The notes under the pieces are model-generated. The model searched no databases and had not been told where the DNA came from. It worked only from the letters and a program-made list of their open reading frames with translations. Positions 37,570-48,148 of a stretch of DNA of 64,000 nucleotides are shown here, one piece after another (position 1 is the stretch's first letter; every line of letters starts with the position of its first letter). The stretch is taken from positions 927,501 to 991,500 of the forward strand of contig NZ_JAOQNH010000002.1 of assembly GCF_025961205.1 (NCBI RefSeq), in the 5' to 3' direction. Source of the stretch: Azospirillum fermentarium (GTDB lineage: Bacteria > Pseudomonadota > Alphaproteobacteria > Azospirillales > Azospirillaceae). The position numbers were made by a program, and so were the translations under genes.

Positions 37570-39766
37570 GCAGCGCCTCCAGCGTCCGGCTCAGCACGGC
37601 GTCCAGCCCGCCGGCCAGCGCGGCGCCGTCGCGGGGGCCGCTTTCCTCAATCATGCGGGCGGTGACGGCCAGCCGCTGGGCGCCGATGTTGATGGCCATG
37701 CCCTTGAGCGCGTGGGCCGGACGGCGGTGCGGTTCGCCGGCGGCAAGGGCGGAGAGGATGGCCGCGATCTCCACGCGCGCCTGCTCGGCGAAGGCGGCGA
37801 CCGTATCCTGCCAGCCGTCGGGGCCGATCACCATGCACATGGTTTCCGCCTGATCCCGGTCCAGCAGCCCGTCATCCACCCACGGCTCCACCACGGCGGA
37901 AACCGCATGATCCGCGACCGGGACGGCCGGGGCCGGGGTAGGAGGGGCCGCCGCCGTCTCGCCGTCAGGGGTGGTGGGCGCGAAGCGGGCCACCGCCTCC
38001 AGCAACGCCGGGCGGCGGATCGGCTTGGGCAGGTAATCGTTCATTCCCGCCGCCAGATAATGGTCGCGGTCGGACGCGATGGTGTTGGCGGTGACCGCGA
38101 TGATGGGCACCCGCCCGGCGGCACCACCCAGCCGGCGGATGGCGACGGCGGCATCGCAGCCGTCCATCACCGGCATCTGGATGTCCATCAGCACCAGATC
38201 GGGCGGATCGCGGGACACGGAGGCGACCGCCTCCCGCCCGTCGCCGGCAAAGGCGATGGTGTGCCCCTCCTTGCGCAGCAGCGCTCCCAGCAGGGTGCGG
38301 TTGGTGGCCACGTCATCCACCACCAGGATCCGCATGGGCGGGGTCCGCGCCGACGCCGGGGTGGGATCGGCGGCGGAAACGGGCGGCGGTGTATCCCGCA
38401 GGGTGCAGCGGACGTGAAAGGTGAAGATGCTGCCGACACCGGGCGTGCTGGTGACGCCGATGCCGCCGCCCATCAGCTCGCACAGCTCGCGGGAAATGGC
38501 CAGCCCCAGCCCGCTGCCCCCGAACCGCCGGGTGGAGGAATCGTCCACCTGGGAAAAACGCTGGAACAGCAGCGCCTGCTGTTCGGGGGGAATGCCGATG
38601 CCGGTGTCGGTGACCGACGCCGCCAGCATCACCGCACCGCCGTCGGCGGGCCGGGTGGACACCTGGACCGTGATGGTGCCGGCGGTGGTGAACTTCACCG
38701 CATTGCCCACCAGATTGACCAGGATCTGCCGGATGCGCATGGCGTCGCCGCGCAGCCAGCGGGCGGCGTCGGGGGCGATGTGGTGTTCGATGATGGTGCC
38801 GGATTCCGACGCCCGCGGCGCGAACAGCTTGACCACATCCTCGGTCAGTTCGGCCAGGTCGAAATCCTCGTCCTCGATCTCCAGCCGCCGGGCTTCCAGC
38901 TTGGAATAGTCGAGAACGTCGTTGACCAGCGTCAGCAGGTTTTCCGCCGACCGCAGGGCCAGCCCCACATATTCCTTTTGCCCCGAATCCAGCCGCGTGT
39001 CGTTCAGCAGGGTCAGCAGCCCGATCACCCCGTTCATCGGCGTGCGGATCTCGTGGCTGATGTTGGCCAGGAACATGGATTTGGCGCGGTTGGCGCTGTC
39101 GGCTTCCACCCGCGCCTGCTCCAGGGTGCGGGCCATGACCGACAGGTTGTCGTGGGACCGGCGGATGGCCAGGATCTGCCACACGGCCAGCCCGCCGAAG
39201 CTGAGGATCAGCACCCCCTGGAGCACCGTGGCCGCCAGGGTCACGGCCTGCAGGTTCTTCAGCTCTTCCCACCGGCGGCCGCTGTGGTCGGCGCTCCACC
39301 CGTTCAGGCCCAGCAGCATCGCCTGATACTCGGGCATCAGCCCGTCCAGCCGCGCCTTCACCGCCGCGGAAGCCGCGGGACTGAGCCCGCCGTCGGCGGC
39401 GATGGCGTCGTCGGTCTGGCGGATGAAGGCCCGCGTGGTGGCCAGCGCATCCTCGTAGAACCGCTGGCCGCCGAACATGTTGCGGTAGATGCCGTTGTCG
39501 ATGACGGTCATCCGGCTGGCGAAGATCTCGTACCGCTGCTGAACCTCCTTCAGCCGGGCGGGATCGCCGCCGGCCTCCGCCAGCAGCATGCGCAGGCGCA
39601 TGTACTCGTTGTTGAGCTGGTAGAAGGACCAGACCAGATTGTCCTGTCCCAGGGACGCCACCTGACGGGTCTTGGCCATCAGGTGCACCTGCACCCCGAT
39701 CATCCCGGCAATGGACACCAGCAGGGCCGCCGCCACGGCGGCAAGGATGAATTTGCTGCGTTTCAT
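37553..39766 (-). CDS. Hybrid histidine kinase with receiver and HPt domains
   Basis: The protein has 737 residues. Two membrane helices (about 7-30 and 180-200) flank a ~150-residue periplasmic sensor. HisKA reads [21 protein letters not shown]; HATPase motifs are [16 protein letters not shown] and [10 protein letters not shown]; the receiver starts [11 protein letters not shown] with phospho-Asp in [12 protein letters not shown]; the HPt box near residue 690 is [11 protein letters not shown]. This is a complete phosphorelay in one chain, ending at the HPt, which can feed the adjacent response regulator. The start overlaps the upstream periplasmic gene's stop (TGATG), so that protein probably serves as its sensor partner (inference). 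Confidence 0.92.
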   Translation of the reverse strand: MKRSKFILAAVAAALLVSIAGMIGVQVHLMAKTRQVASLGQDNLVWSFYQLNNEYMRLRMLLAEAGGDPARLKEVQQRYEIFASRMTVIDNGIYRNMFGGQRFYEDALATTRAFIRQTDDAIAADGGLSPAASAAVKARLDGLMPEYQAMLLGLNGWSADHSGRRWEELKNLQAVTLAATVLQGVLILSFGGLAVWQILAIRRSHDNLSVMARTLEQARVEADSANRAKSMFLANISHEIRTPMNGVIGLLTLLNDTRLDSGQKEYVGLALRSAENLLTLVNDVLDYSKLEARRLEIEDEDFDLAELTEDVVKLFAPRASESGTIIEHHIAPDAARWLRGDAMRIRQILVNLVGNAVKFTTAGTITVQVSTRPADGGAVMLAASVTDTGIGIPPEQQALLFQRFSQVDDSSTRRFGGSGLGLAISRELCELMGGGIGVTSTPGVGSIFTFHVRCTLRDTPPPVSAADPTPASARTPPMRILVVDDVATNRTLLGALLRKEGHTIAFAGDGREAVASVSRDPPDLVLMDIQMPVMDGCDAAVAIRRLGGAAGRVPIIAVTANTIASDRDHYLAAGMNDYLPKPIRRPALLEAVARFAPTTPDGETAAAPPTPAPAVPVADHAVSAVVEPWVDDGLLDRDQAETMCMVIGPDGWQDTVAAFAEQARVEIAAILSALAAGEPHRRPAHALKGMAINIGAQRLAVTARMIEESGPRDGAALAGGLDAVLSRTLEALRVLDG

Positions 39767-40287
39767 CAGGGATTCAGGGCGATGCGGGTAATCTGCCAGA
39801 TCGCGCGGTAATACCAGAGGTCGTTCTGGATCGCCGGCGTGTCGTCAAAGGGAAAAATCAGCCAGTACGGGCCGCGGGTGCGCAAGGAAAGCGGCTGGCC
39901 GTTCTGGCGATAGGCCAGGATGGGCTTCAGCCGTTCGATATCGGCCAGCGCGATCCGCACCGTGTAATCGTCCGCGGCGCCCAGGACCACGGTCCCCCCG
40001 CTGCCGGCGGGAAGAACACCCGCCAGCTTCAGCACCTCGGTCAGGGAGGGGCCGTCGAAATCGCTCGCCTCCGACCATGGCGTGGCCGTGCGGATGCGCA
40101 GGGCCGGCAGCGCTTCGATTTCGGCGGACGACAGGGTGCGGGCGGCAGCCCCGCCGGGCTGGGCCACCACGATGCCGGCGGATTGCGCCGGGGCCGGGCC
40201 GGACGGTGCGGCCACCGCCAGCAGGCACAGCGCAAACCACGCGAAAGGCCGCAACGCAAGCCGCCATATCCGCAGGCCGATGGGCAT
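39766..40287 (-). CDS. Periplasmic small molybdopterin-fold (sulfite-oxidase-like) protein, no Cys in mature part
   Basis: The protein has about 173 residues from ATG 40287 (AAAGGA upstream). A signal peptide ([22 protein letters not shown]) is followed by a compact Oxidored_molyb-type domain: [57 protein letters not shown]. The mature part has no Cys, so the molybdenum-ligating Cys of true sulfite-oxidase-family enzymes is missing. It is translationally coupled to the hybrid kinase, and a near-paralogue lies upstream; both fit a ligand-sensing role in the periplasm. Confidence 0.75.
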   Translation of the reverse strand: MPIGLRIWRLALRPFAWFALCLLAVAAPSGPAPAQSAGIVVAQPGGAAARTLSSAEIEALPALRIRTATPWSEASDFDGPSLTEVLKLAGVLPAGSGGTVVLGAADDYTVRIALADIERLKPILAYRQNGQPLSLRTRGPYWLIFPFDDTPAIQNDLWYYRAIWQITRIALNP

Positions 40288-40333
40288 CGGGAGCATCCTT
40301 TGGGTCGTCACAGGATCGGAATTCCCGGCGGGG

Positions 40334-40822
40334 TCAGCGGACGGCGATCTTGGCCACCTGCCACACGGCGCGGCTGTAGAATTTCTCCTGTTTCAGGTCC
40401 GTGCGGCTGTCGAACGGATAGATGACGAACAGCGGCCCCTTGTCGCGCACCGAAAACGGCTTTCCGTCGATCCGCGACGCCAGGACGACGCCATAGAGGT
40501 CGAGATCCTCCGCCGGGATCTCCACGCTGTAATCATTGAGCGCGGAGATCTTGAGCGTGGTGCCCGTAACCCCCGCCTGCTGCAGAACCGTGCGCAAAAG
40601 CGGGCCGGAAAAGGTCCGCGGGCCGTCGTACCACGGGGTGGTGGTGGTGACCGCGGTTTGCGGCAGGCCGTCCAGCGCCGCCATGTCGAACGCGGCGGAT
40701 GTGCCGCCGGGGCCGCTGACCGTCAGCACGGTATCCGCCGCCCGCGCGTCACCGGGCACCGCCATGCCCACGGCCAGAGCCAGGGCCGACATCAGCAAGA
40801 ACAGGAAGACACGACGCTGCAT
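40334..40822 (-). CDS. Periplasmic small molybdopterin-fold protein, paralogue of the next gene
   Basis: The protein has 162 residues with a signal peptide ending near GDARAAD. The fold matches the downstream gene: WYDGPRTFSGPLLRTVLQQAGV, DYSVEIPAEDLDLYG, SVRDKGPLFVIYPFD, FYSRAVWQVAKI. No Cys remains for molybdenum. ATG 40822 has AAGGG upstream. It is probably the first gene of a four-gene operon: two periplasmic proteins, hybrid kinase, response regulator. Confidence 0.75.
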   Translation of the reverse strand: MQRRVFLFLLMSALALAVGMAVPGDARAADTVLTVSGPGGTSAAFDMAALDGLPQTAVTTTTPWYDGPRTFSGPLLRTVLQQAGVTGTTLKISALNDYSVEIPAEDLDLYGVVLASRIDGKPFSVRDKGPLFVIYPFDSRTDLKQEKFYSRAVWQVAKIAVR

Positions 40823-41335
40823 GAACAACCCTTTCGTATCGTGGGCGCGTCATTATCGGTCCGCATGGCGTCACAATATTTCGCCCTTTAATGGAAACAT
40901 TGCGTGTGTTTCCGTGCTTTCCAGAGAAATATATGGTGCGGTTTCCCGTTTGTCGATGCGCTTGCGCACGCCCTTCATGGCACGGAAACCAACCATAGCG
41001 CCGCGTGGGCCGGCGGCACCCGTGGCCCTGACCCTTTTTGATTTTATATTTTGTTAGAAAACGAAAAAAACATCCTCAACGGCCTGGACCGCAACGGCCA
41101 TAAGGGGAATTGGCGGCCGCGGCGGCACGGATACCGGCCTCTCTCTGGTGCAGGACAACGGCGGTGACGGCACCGCCGGCGCCGCCGACGTGCGGCTGAT
41201 GACCATCTTCGCCCAGACGGCCCTGAACGGCAACGGCATCATTTTCCGCTCACCGGCCCGCCACAGACGAAAAGGCCATCCTCCTTGCGGAGGGTGGCCT
41301 TTGCGCGGGTGGCTGTGGAAAAGCCGGAACAGAGG
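40823..41335. other. Intergenic region before the kinase operon
   Basis: An AT-rich part (about 40850-41070) probably has the promoter of the minus-strand operon. A GC-rich island at about 41075-41260 is open in more than one frame but has no convincing start site or recognisable product. The flaF terminator is at 41271-41302. Confidence 0.5.
41271..41302 (-). terminator. Intrinsic terminator of flaF
   Basis: A 14-bp stem with one G-U pair (41271-41284 with 41289-41302) has a 4-nt loop. On the minus strand it ends in TTT followed by cgtctg. It lies 34 bp after the flaF stop. Confidence 0.75.
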
Positions 41336-41863
41336 TCAGATGGAGATGCGCAAGCCTTCCCGCGGAACCTGGGCCGGTTCGGCGGCAGCGGGGCGCGGGG
41401 CCGCGGCCTGACCATAACCGCCGGCGGCCGGGCGCATGGCCGGCGGCACCGGGGCCGCACCCGGCGGCGGGGCCGCGGCAACGCCGGGCTGGGCCGCGGC
41501 GGGGGCGCCGATCTTCTGCGACAGGCCGCCGGCCACGTTGCGGTTGATGTTGATCAGCGTATCCAGCCTGGTCACGTCCTGGTCGGCCAGACGGGCCATG
41601 GTTTCCCGGTCCACCATCAGCGACAGCGCCGCGATGTTGGTCCGCATGTCCTGGGGCATGGGACAATCCGGCTCGCTGATCGCGGCCTGGAAAATGGTCC
41701 ACAAACGCTGATTGAGCAAAAGCGCGGCCTGGAACGCTTCCCAGTCGTCGGGATTGCGGCTGGCGTCAACCAGCCGCCGGGCCGCCTCCGACAGAGCCCA
41801 GGCTTCCACATCGCGGGCGTCGTCGGAAACGGGCTTGCTTACATATTTCGGAGTCGGCTTCAT
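41336..41863 (-). CDS. flaF: Flagellar biosynthesis regulator FlaF
   Basis: FlaF is an alphaproteobacterial protein that activates flagellin synthesis or translation together with FlbT. The family core is visible at residues ~25-117: EAARRLVDASRNPDDWEAF, LLLNQRLWTIFQAAI, LPQ-like PMPQDMRTNIAALSLMVDRET and LININRNVAGGL. A Pro/Ala-rich tail of ~55 residues extends beyond the usual ~120. No flagellin or flbT gene is in the window. The gene is isolated between its terminator and a glycosyltransferase gene upstream. Confidence 0.85.
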   Translation of the reverse strand: MKPTPKYVSKPVSDDARDVEAWALSEAARRLVDASRNPDDWEAFQAALLLNQRLWTIFQAAISEPDCPMPQDMRTNIAALSLMVDRETMARLADQDVTRLDTLININRNVAGGLSQKIGAPAAAQPGVAAAPPPGAAPVPPAMRPAAGGYGQAAAPRPAAAEPAQVPREGLRISI

Positions 41864-41969
41864 TCCACACCCTCAAGGGTCAGTCGGAAGGTCACAGAGA
41901 CACAAGGGTTCCCGGACGCAAGTGATCCTGGCCAACAGAGGTTAATTTTCTGCTATTCCCCCACCCATG

Positions 41970-42974
41970 TCAAACCTCATGTGGATTATGGTTTAACATG
42001 GAAACAGGGGCCGGCACGGCGCCGCCCGCGTCCCGCAACAGCGATACCGCCGCTTCTTCCACGTTCGAAACGGCGATTCCCTGCATCAGCGGAATGGGGG
42101 CCAGACCCGCGGCCTTCAACCGGGCCAGCAGCGCATCGCGGGGAATGCTGCCGGTCACCACCCGCGCCCGCGGCCCCCAGGGGGCGTAACGTTCAGGATA
42201 GCCCGGCCCGAACAGGCCCAGCGTCGGTGTTCCCACCGCCGCTGCGATGTGCATCAGACCGGAATCGTTCCCGATATAGAGTGCCGCCCGCTCCAGACAA
42301 GCCGCCGCGGCCAGCGGATCGGTGCGCCCGGTCAGATCGACCCCCGCCGGCCCCAGCGCGGCCAGAACCGGGCGGGCGCGCTCGGCCTCCGCCCCGCCGG
42401 CGGCCAGCACCGCCACCCGCCCGCCGGCCAGGGGCCCGCCCGCGGCGGTCAGGGTGCGGGCCACAGCGGCGAAACGGTCCGCCGGCCATTCCTTGGACAG
42501 CCAGTTGGCGGTCGGGCCCAGCGCCAGCAGCGGGGCGCCATCGGACGGCAGCAGCCGGTCCGCCACCGACCGCGCCTCGGCGTCGATCCACAGGCCGGGA
42601 GCCGGCGGCGGGCTCAGGCCCAGCACCGCGGCCAGTTCCTCCACCTTGTGCACCATGCCGGCGGCGGGGTGGAAGATGCTGCGCCGCGCCGCCCACACCA
42701 GCCGGCTGACGGCGGAGTTGCGCAGGTCGATGACCCAATCCCAGCGGACGCCCACGCTGGCCCGCCACAGCGCCAGCCAGTGACGGGCCAGCGGCTGCTT
42801 GCGCAGCACTGCCACCCGGTCCAGCCCCGGCACCGCGCGGAACAGGGGGGCGGCCACCGGCCCGCAGGCGATGGTCACCCGCGCCCGCGGGTGGGTGGCG
42901 ATCACGTGGCGCAGCAGGCCGGTGGACAGCACCGCATCGCCGATGCGGTTGGAGGTGATGAACAGAACACGCAC
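41970..42974 (-). CDS. Glycosyltransferase family 9 (heptosyltransferase-like)
   Basis: The 334 residues have the WaaC/WaaF layout: RVLFITSNRIGDAVLSTGLLRH at the N-terminus, WVIDLRNS, LALGPTANWLSKEWPADRF, and the C-terminal donor site YIGNDSGLMHIAAAVGTPTLGLFGP. Members add ADP-heptose to lipopolysaccharide core or related glycans. GTG start. It is 19 bp downstream of lptF on the same strand, which supports a role in LPS assembly. Acceptor unknown. Confidence 0.88.
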   Translation of the reverse strand: MRVLFITSNRIGDAVLSTGLLRHVIATHPRARVTIACGPVAAPLFRAVPGLDRVAVLRKQPLARHWLALWRASVGVRWDWVIDLRNSAVSRLVWAARRSIFHPAAGMVHKVEELAAVLGLSPPPAPGLWIDAEARSVADRLLPSDGAPLLALGPTANWLSKEWPADRFAAVARTLTAAGGPLAGGRVAVLAAGGAEAERARPVLAALGPAGVDLTGRTDPLAAAACLERAALYIGNDSGLMHIAAAVGTPTLGLFGPGYPERYAPWGPRARVVTGSIPRDALLARLKAAGLAPIPLMQGIAVSNVEEAAVSLLRDAGGAVPAPVSMLNHNPHEV

Positions 42975-42993
42975 GATGAAACCGCCTTACCCC

Positions 42994-44106
42994 TTATCCG
43001 CGCACCGCCCGGTGGATGCGGCCGCGCAGCAGGACCATCAGCCCCCCGGCCAGCACCACCATCGGCATGGCGTACATCAGCGGAATGACCGCCGGGTTGC
43101 GCCCGGCCAGGCTGGTCAGGCCGATGGCCGACGCCTGGACCACCACCACCATCACCATCGCCACGGCCACCCGCCCGCTCTGGCCGCGGCGGTTGAACTC
43201 GCCCGACAGCATGGACGCCAGGGCCAGCATCGTGAAGGCCACCGACAGCAGGGGCGCGCTGAACCGCTGGTGCAGTTCCGCCGTCAGGTTGCCCAGCAGC
43301 CGGGTGTTGGCCTGGACGTCGGGCGGGGGGTGCAGCAGCTCGTCGGTGCTGCGTTCGCGCGCGTCGGCCTGCCGCGGGCCGCCGGAGCCGGACGAGCTGG
43401 CGTAGATCTTCAGCTCGATGGCGTAGCTTTCGAAATAAAGCTGGGACAGCTTGCGGGTGGTCTCGTCCATTTCCTGGCGGTTGCCGTCGAAGACGACGAA
43501 ACGCATGCCCTCGGCGGTGGGGATGATGGCGGCGCGGCGGCCCAGGATCGACACCGGCTTGTGCGCCACCCGCGCATCATGGATCAGGATGCCGGTGAAG
43601 GTGCCGTCGCTGTCGCGCTCGCGCACATAGATGCTGAGCCGGTCGCTCACGTCGTTGAACACGCCCTCGCGGATGAAAAGCTGGGAATAGTCGTTGCGCA
43701 CCGCGTATTCCAGCCGCGCCAGTTCCCGGTGCGCCGCCGGGGTCAGCCACACGTTCAGCAGCCCGACGATGCCGCCGACGATCAGCGCCAGCACGATGGC
43801 GGGCCGCGCCAGCGCCAGCGGCCCCATGCCGGCGGACCGCATCACCACCAGCTCGCTGTCGGTGTTGAGCTTGTTGTAGGTGAACATCACCCCCGCCACC
43901 AGGGCGATGGGCAGCACCAGCCCCAGAAAGGTCGGCACCGTCAGCAGCAAAAGCCACAGGAACACGCTGATGGGCGCCCCCGCCTCCACCACCATTTCGA
44001 TCAGGCGCAGGGACTGGCTGAGCCAGATGGTGATGGTCAGCCCCGCCGTGGAATAGAGCGTGGCCAGGGCCAGCAGCCGGAAAAGGTACCGTTCAAGTCG
44101 CTTCAT
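42994..44106 (-). CDS. lptF: LPS export ABC transporter permease LptF
   Basis: LptF and LptG form the inner-membrane part of the LPS transport machine. The 370-residue protein has three N-terminal membrane helices, a large periplasmic beta domain (about 120-275) and three C-terminal helices. MKRLERYLFR, VPTFLGLVLPIALVAGVMFTYNKLNTDSELVVMRSAGM and LSVAFTMLALASMLSGEFNRRGQ are family marks. The start at 44106 (MKRLERY) was preferred to an upstream extension. lptG is not in the window. Confidence 0.88.
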   Translation of the reverse strand: MKRLERYLFRLLALATLYSTAGLTITIWLSQSLRLIEMVVEAGAPISVFLWLLLLTVPTFLGLVLPIALVAGVMFTYNKLNTDSELVVMRSAGMGPLALARPAIVLALIVGGIVGLLNVWLTPAAHRELARLEYAVRNDYSQLFIREGVFNDVSDRLSIYVRERDSDGTFTGILIHDARVAHKPVSILGRRAAIIPTAEGMRFVVFDGNRQEMDETTRKLSQLYFESYAIELKIYASSSGSGGPRQADARERSTDELLHPPPDVQANTRLLGNLTAELHQRFSAPLLSVAFTMLALASMLSGEFNRRGQSGRVAVAMVMVVVVQASAIGLTSLAGRNPAVIPLMYAMPMVVLAGGLMVLLRGRIHRAVRG

Positions 44107-44236
44107 CACATCAGGGCCGGTTTGCCGCGAACGCGGGTGGAAGCTGACGGCACCGGCCCGTCCGGTCAAGTGTCATCCGCCCCTTTCCCGGCCCAAGCTG
44201 CTATGATGCGGCATCTTTCCCATCGAGGTGCCTTTC

Positions 44237-44986
44237 ATGTCTCCCCGCCCGCTCGTCACGATCATCACCCCGACCCGTGGGCGGGAGGCGTTCCTGCCCC
44301 TGGCCCACGCTTGCGTGCAGGCCCAGACCTATCCCAACATCCAGTGGGTGGTGTTCGACGACTCACCCCGGCCGTCGCCCTATCTCCAGCCCCGTGCGGC
44401 CAAGAACCTGATCTACATCAGCGCTCCCGACCTGTTCGAGGTGGGTGAGAAGCGCAACCTGATGATCGAGCATTCCCACGGCGAGATCATCGTCCATTGC
44501 GACGACGACGATTACTATGCCCCGCACTATGTGGAAACCATGGTGAACTGGCTGGAGGAAGGGGCGGATTTCGTCAAGCTGTCGGGCTGGTATCTCTACA
44601 GCCGCCCTTTGCGCCGGTTCGGCTATTGGGACACCGCCGCCGGCGGCCCGCATTTCCGCTGGAGCCGGTCGGGCGCCGCCTTCGTCGAGGCCAACACCCC
44701 GCCCGACGACGGCAACCGGCTGGGGTACGGCTTCACCTATGCCTACCGCCGGTCCCTGTGGGAAAGCGCCGGCCCCTTCCCCGCCGTCAACGCGCTGGAG
44801 GATCTGGCCTTCGCCCGCGCCGCCGCCGCCGCGGGCCGCACCGTCACCCGCCCGGACCAGAGCGGGCTGGCGCTCCACATCCTGCACGACGGCTCCACCA
44901 GCCTGTGCCTGCCGCAGCAGGAGCTGCCGCTGGACCGGCTGGACACCATCTTCGGCCCCGCCGTGCGGGCCTACACGGGGGAATAG
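44237..44986 (+). CDS. Glycosyltransferase family 2
   Basis: The protein has 249 residues with a GT-A fold: PLVTIITPTRGREAFLPLAHACVQAQTYPNIQWVVFDDS, then the DXD-type metal motif in IIVHCDDDDYYAPHYVETM. GAGGTG precedes the ATG at 44237. It is divergent from lptF and converges with rlmH (9-bp gap). Donor and acceptor sugars are unknown. Confidence 0.85.
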   Translation: MSPRPLVTIITPTRGREAFLPLAHACVQAQTYPNIQWVVFDDSPRPSPYLQPRAAKNLIYISAPDLFEVGEKRNLMIEHSHGEIIVHCDDDDYYAPHYVETMVNWLEEGADFVKLSGWYLYSRPLRRFGYWDTAAGGPHFRWSRSGAAFVEANTPPDDGNRLGYGFTYAYRRSLWESAGPFPAVNALEDLAFARAAAAAGRTVTRPDQSGLALHILHDGSTSLCLPQQELPLDRLDTIFGPAVRAYTGE

Positions 44987-44995
44987 GCCCGCCCC

Positions 44996-45454
44996 TCACA
45001 CCCGGTGGTACGGGTGCCCGGCCAAAATCTGCTGGGCGCGGTAGAGCTGTTCGGTCAGCATGCCGCGCACCAGCATGTGCGGCCACGTCATGGGCCCGAA
45101 GGCCATCAGGAAATCGGCACGCCGGCGCACCGCCTCCCCATGGCCATCGGCACCGCCGATGAGAAAGGCGAGGTCGGCCACGCCGGAATCGCGCCACTGG
45201 CCGATCTTCTGCGCGAAGGCGGGGCTGTCCAGCGCCCGGCCCCGCTCGTCCAGGGCGACGATGATCGCCCCGGCGGGCACGGCGGCAAGCAGCAGGTCCG
45301 CCTCCTGCCGCTTCAGCTCGTCGGACGACAGCCGCTTCTTCACCTCCACCTCGCGCAGGGTGAAAGGCGACGTCAGCCGTCCGGCATAGTCGTCGAACAG
45401 ATCACGGGCGGGGCCACCGCGCGCACGGCCCACGGCGGCCAGCCACAGCTTCAT
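44996..45454 (-). CDS. rlmH: 23S rRNA pseudouridine-1915 N3-methyltransferase RlmH
   Basis: RlmH methylates pseudouridine 1915 of 23S rRNA. The 152-residue SPOUT protein starts [12 protein letters not shown]. It has [22 protein letters not shown], the SAM-knot motif [13 protein letters not shown], and the C-terminal [28 protein letters not shown]. Its ATG overlaps the rsfS stop (ATGA). Normal size and context. Confidence 0.95.
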   Translation of the reverse strand: MKLWLAAVGRARGGPARDLFDDYAGRLTSPFTLREVEVKKRLSSDELKRQEADLLLAAVPAGAIIVALDERGRALDSPAFAQKIGQWRDSGVADLAFLIGGADGHGEAVRRRADFLMAFGPMTWPHMLVRGMLTEQLYRAQQILAGHPYHRV

Positions 45455-45909
45455 TCGTCCAGGCCGGCCTCGTCGTCGTCCAGCGCGTCGGCGGACACCG
45501 CCGCACCGTTCTCTTCCTCCACCGACGGAGCCGACAGGCCCCACATCTTCTCGATGTTGTAGAAGGCGCGGACCTCGGGACGGAACAGGTGGATGATGAT
45601 GTCGCCGGCATCCACCAGCACCCAGTCGCACTGGGGCATGCCCTCGATCGACACATCGCCCAGGCCGGTTTCCCGCATCTTGCCGCGCAGACGGTCGGCC
45701 ATGGCCGCGATGTGGCGGATGTTCCGCCCCGACGCCACGACCATATAGTCTGCGATGCTGGATTTCCCGGCAAGGTCGATGGTGACCACGTGGTCCGCCT
45801 GATCGGCGTCCAGAGACTGTTCGATGAGCGCCTTCAGTTCCTGAGGAGCGGGCGCGGGCCGCACCATCGCCGTGGCGGCCTGTGGCAATTGCGTAGTGAT
45901 GGTTTCCAC
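45451..45909 (-). CDS. rsfS: Ribosome silencing factor RsfS
   Basis: RsfS binds ribosomal protein L14 and blocks subunit joining in starvation. The core reads [73 protein letters not shown]. An acidic C-terminal tail follows. GTG at 45909 is the preferred start (152 residues); ATG at 45867 is an alternative that also keeps the domain. Overlaps rlmH and follows nadD by 25 bp. Confidence 0.93.
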   Translation of the reverse strand: METITTQLPQAATAMVRPAPAPQELKALIEQSLDADQADHVVTIDLAGKSSIADYMVVASGRNIRHIAAMADRLRGKMRETGLGDVSIEGMPQCDWVLVDAGDIIIHLFRPEVRAFYNIEKMWGLSAPSVEEENGAAVSADALDDDEAGLDE

Positions 45910-45934
45910 CTGTCTTATACCAAATGACCCAGCT

Positions 45935-46591
45935 TTACCCACCGGCCTGTCCCCGGTCCCCGGCGGCCGCACGGGCCGCGCGGATCGCCGTGGCCGAGGC
46001 CGGGTGCAACGGGTTCCGCAAAAACGTCCAGGCCGGCGGCTTTCGCCCCGCCAGCCCACGGAATTCCCCGACACCCACCTTCCGGCGGGCAAAACGCCGG
46101 GCGGCCTTGCCGCCCAATGCAGCAAGAGAATAGGCCGGACGGGCGAAGACTGCAACGGGGACCGTGCGGAAGATCCGCTCCCACCGCTTCCACCGCGGAA
46201 TTTGTCCCAGATTGTCCGCCCCCATCAGCCACACGAAGCGGGTGCGCGGATACCGCCGGACCAGCGCGGCCAGCGTGTCGGCGGTGAAGCGGGTGCCGAG
46301 ATCCCGCTCCACGCAGGTCACCGCGATGCGGGGATGGCGGGCCACGGCGCGGGCCTCACGCAGCCGTTCGGCCAGCGGGGCCATGCCGCGGGCGGGCTTC
46401 AGCGGGTTCTGCGGGCTGACCAGCCACCACACCCGGTCCAGCCCCAGCGCCTGGAGGGCATGGAGGCTGATGTGGCGGTGGCCGTCGTGGGCGGGGTTGA
46501 ACGACCCGCCCAGCAGCCCCACCGACAGGCCCGCGTGCCGCGGCCCCGCCCAGCGGTAATTGCCCCCAACCGGCATCGGGGCCACCGGCAT
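45935..46591 (-). CDS. nadD: Nicotinate-nucleotide adenylyltransferase NadD
   Basis: NadD adenylylates nicotinate mononucleotide in NAD synthesis. The 218 residues contain GLLGGSFNPAHDGHRHIS, WWLVSPQNPLK, RFVWLMGADNLGQIPRWKRW and, near the end, SATAIRAAR. The ATG at 46591 overlaps the proA stop (TGATG). The proA-nadD-rsfS-rlmH order is the usual alphaproteobacterial one, which marks this copy as the housekeeping enzyme. Confidence 0.94.
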   Translation of the reverse strand: MPVAPMPVGGNYRWAGPRHAGLSVGLLGGSFNPAHDGHRHISLHALQALGLDRVWWLVSPQNPLKPARGMAPLAERLREARAVARHPRIAVTCVERDLGTRFTADTLAALVRRYPRTRFVWLMGADNLGQIPRWKRWERIFRTVPVAVFARPAYSLAALGGKAARRFARRKVGVGEFRGLAGRKPPAWTFLRNPLHPASATAIRAARAAAGDRGQAGG

Positions 46592-47871
46592 CAGGGCCGG
46601 GTCTGGCCCGCGCCGCGCACCACATACTTGTAGGAGGTGAGTTGTTCCGCCCCCACCGGCCCGCGGGCGTGGAACTTGTCGGTGGAGATGCCGATCTCCG
46701 CCCCCATGCCGAATTCCCCGCCGTCGGCGAACTGGGTGGAAGCGTTCCACAGCACGATGCCGCTGTCCACCCGCTGCAGGAACCGCTCGGCGGCCTCGGG
46801 GCTTTCGGTGACGATGGCGTCGGTGTGGTGGGAGCCGTGGCGGTTCACATGGTCGATCGCCGCGTCCACCCCGTCCACCACGCCGCAGGCGATGATGGCG
46901 TCCAGATACTCGGTGTCCCAATCCTCCGGCACCAGGGGCACCACGCGGGAATCGGCCGCCTGCGCCGCCTCGTCCCCGCGCACGGTGCAGCCGGCGTCCA
47001 GCAGATCCTTCACCAGCACCGGCAGCGCCGTCCCGGCGATGGCGCGGTCCACCAGCAGCGTTTCCGCCGCCCCGCAGATGGAGGTGCGGCGCATCTTGGC
47101 GTTCAGCACCACCGCGCGCGCGCGCTCCAGATCGGCGGCCCCGTCCACATAGACGTGACAGTTGCCGTCCAGATGCTTGATGACCGGCACGCGGCTTTCC
47201 TCCGCCACCCGCTGGATCAGGGTCTTGCCGCCGCGGGGCACGATCACGTCGATGCAATCGCGCATGGTCAGCATGTGCCCCACCGCCGCGCGGTCGGTGG
47301 TGGGCACGAGCTGCACGCAGGCTTCCGGCAGCCCGGCCTCCCGCAGCCCCTGGGCCAGACAGGCGGCGATGGCGCGGGAGGAATGGAAGCTTTCCGACCC
47401 GCCGCGCAGGATGGCGGCGTTGCCCGACTTCAGGCACAGCCCCCCGGCGTCGGCGGTCACGTTGGGCCGGCTTTCATAGATGATGCCGATGACGCCCAGG
47501 GGCACGCGCACCCGCTGGATCTTCAGCCCGTTGGGCCGGTCCCACTCGGCCAGCACGCTGCCGATGGGGTCGGGGAAGGCCGCGACATCCTCCAGCCCCT
47601 TGGCCATCGCCTCGATGCGGGCGGGGGTGAGCGTCAGGCGGTCGATCATGTTGGCGGCGATGCCGCGGTCCCTGGCGGCCTGCACGTCGGTGTCGTTGGC
47701 GGCCTGGATCGCCGCCTGGCCCGCGCGGATGGCGGCGGCGGCGGCGGTCAACGCCCTGTTCTTCTGCGGCGCCGGGGCGTTCGCCAGCACAGCGGCGGCC
47801 TCACGGGCGGCGCACCCGATGGCAAGCATCTGATCGTGCAGGGAAACGGCGGTCATCGACAGGGCGGACAT
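46591..47871 (-). CDS. proA: Gamma-glutamyl phosphate reductase ProA
   Basis: ProA makes glutamate-5-semialdehyde with NADPH in proline synthesis. The 426 residues show [50 protein letters not shown] and the catalytic-Cys region [14 protein letters not shown]. The start was set at 47871 (MSALSMTAV); an upstream extension lacks conservation. proB, normally just upstream, is not in this position here. Confidence 0.95.
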   Translation of the reverse strand: MSALSMTAVSLHDQMLAIGCAAREAAAVLANAPAPQKNRALTAAAAAIRAGQAAIQAANDTDVQAARDRGIAANMIDRLTLTPARIEAMAKGLEDVAAFPDPIGSVLAEWDRPNGLKIQRVRVPLGVIGIIYESRPNVTADAGGLCLKSGNAAILRGGSESFHSSRAIAACLAQGLREAGLPEACVQLVPTTDRAAVGHMLTMRDCIDVIVPRGGKTLIQRVAEESRVPVIKHLDGNCHVYVDGAADLERARAVVLNAKMRRTSICGAAETLLVDRAIAGTALPVLVKDLLDAGCTVRGDEAAQAADSRVVPLVPEDWDTEYLDAIIACGVVDGVDAAIDHVNRHGSHHTDAIVTESPEAAERFLQRVDSGIVLWNASTQFADGGEFGMGAEIGISTDKFHARGPVGAEQLTSYKYVVRGAGQTRP

Positions 47872-48148
47872 GGCGTCAATCTTTCGTGGCAAGTCCAATG
47901 GAATCAAGAGCCGGAGACTTTACCCGATCACGGCGCCGGGGGAAAGGCGGCTTCGCCATGGCCCGCGCGGCTCCGCTCCCCCTGGGGGCCCGGTGCCCCC
48001 TGCCCCTCTCCGGGAGGCACGCCATGGGCATGAGTTCTCATGGACACGAGTTCATTCGCAATCTAAACTTTAGATTTATTACGCGGAAAATTGACGGTAA
48101 TCAGAGGTTGTGTCATGCTCATCCAAGGATTGGGGAGGGGGATCGGGC

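Noticed and set aside
41054..41242. Minus-strand 62-residue frame
   Set aside because: The region is open in several frames and no product or start is convincing.
41880..41960. Sigma-54 promoter for flaF
   Set aside because: A TTGGCC...TTGC pair exists on the minus strand, but the GG-to-GC gap is 12 instead of 10 bp, so it does not fit.
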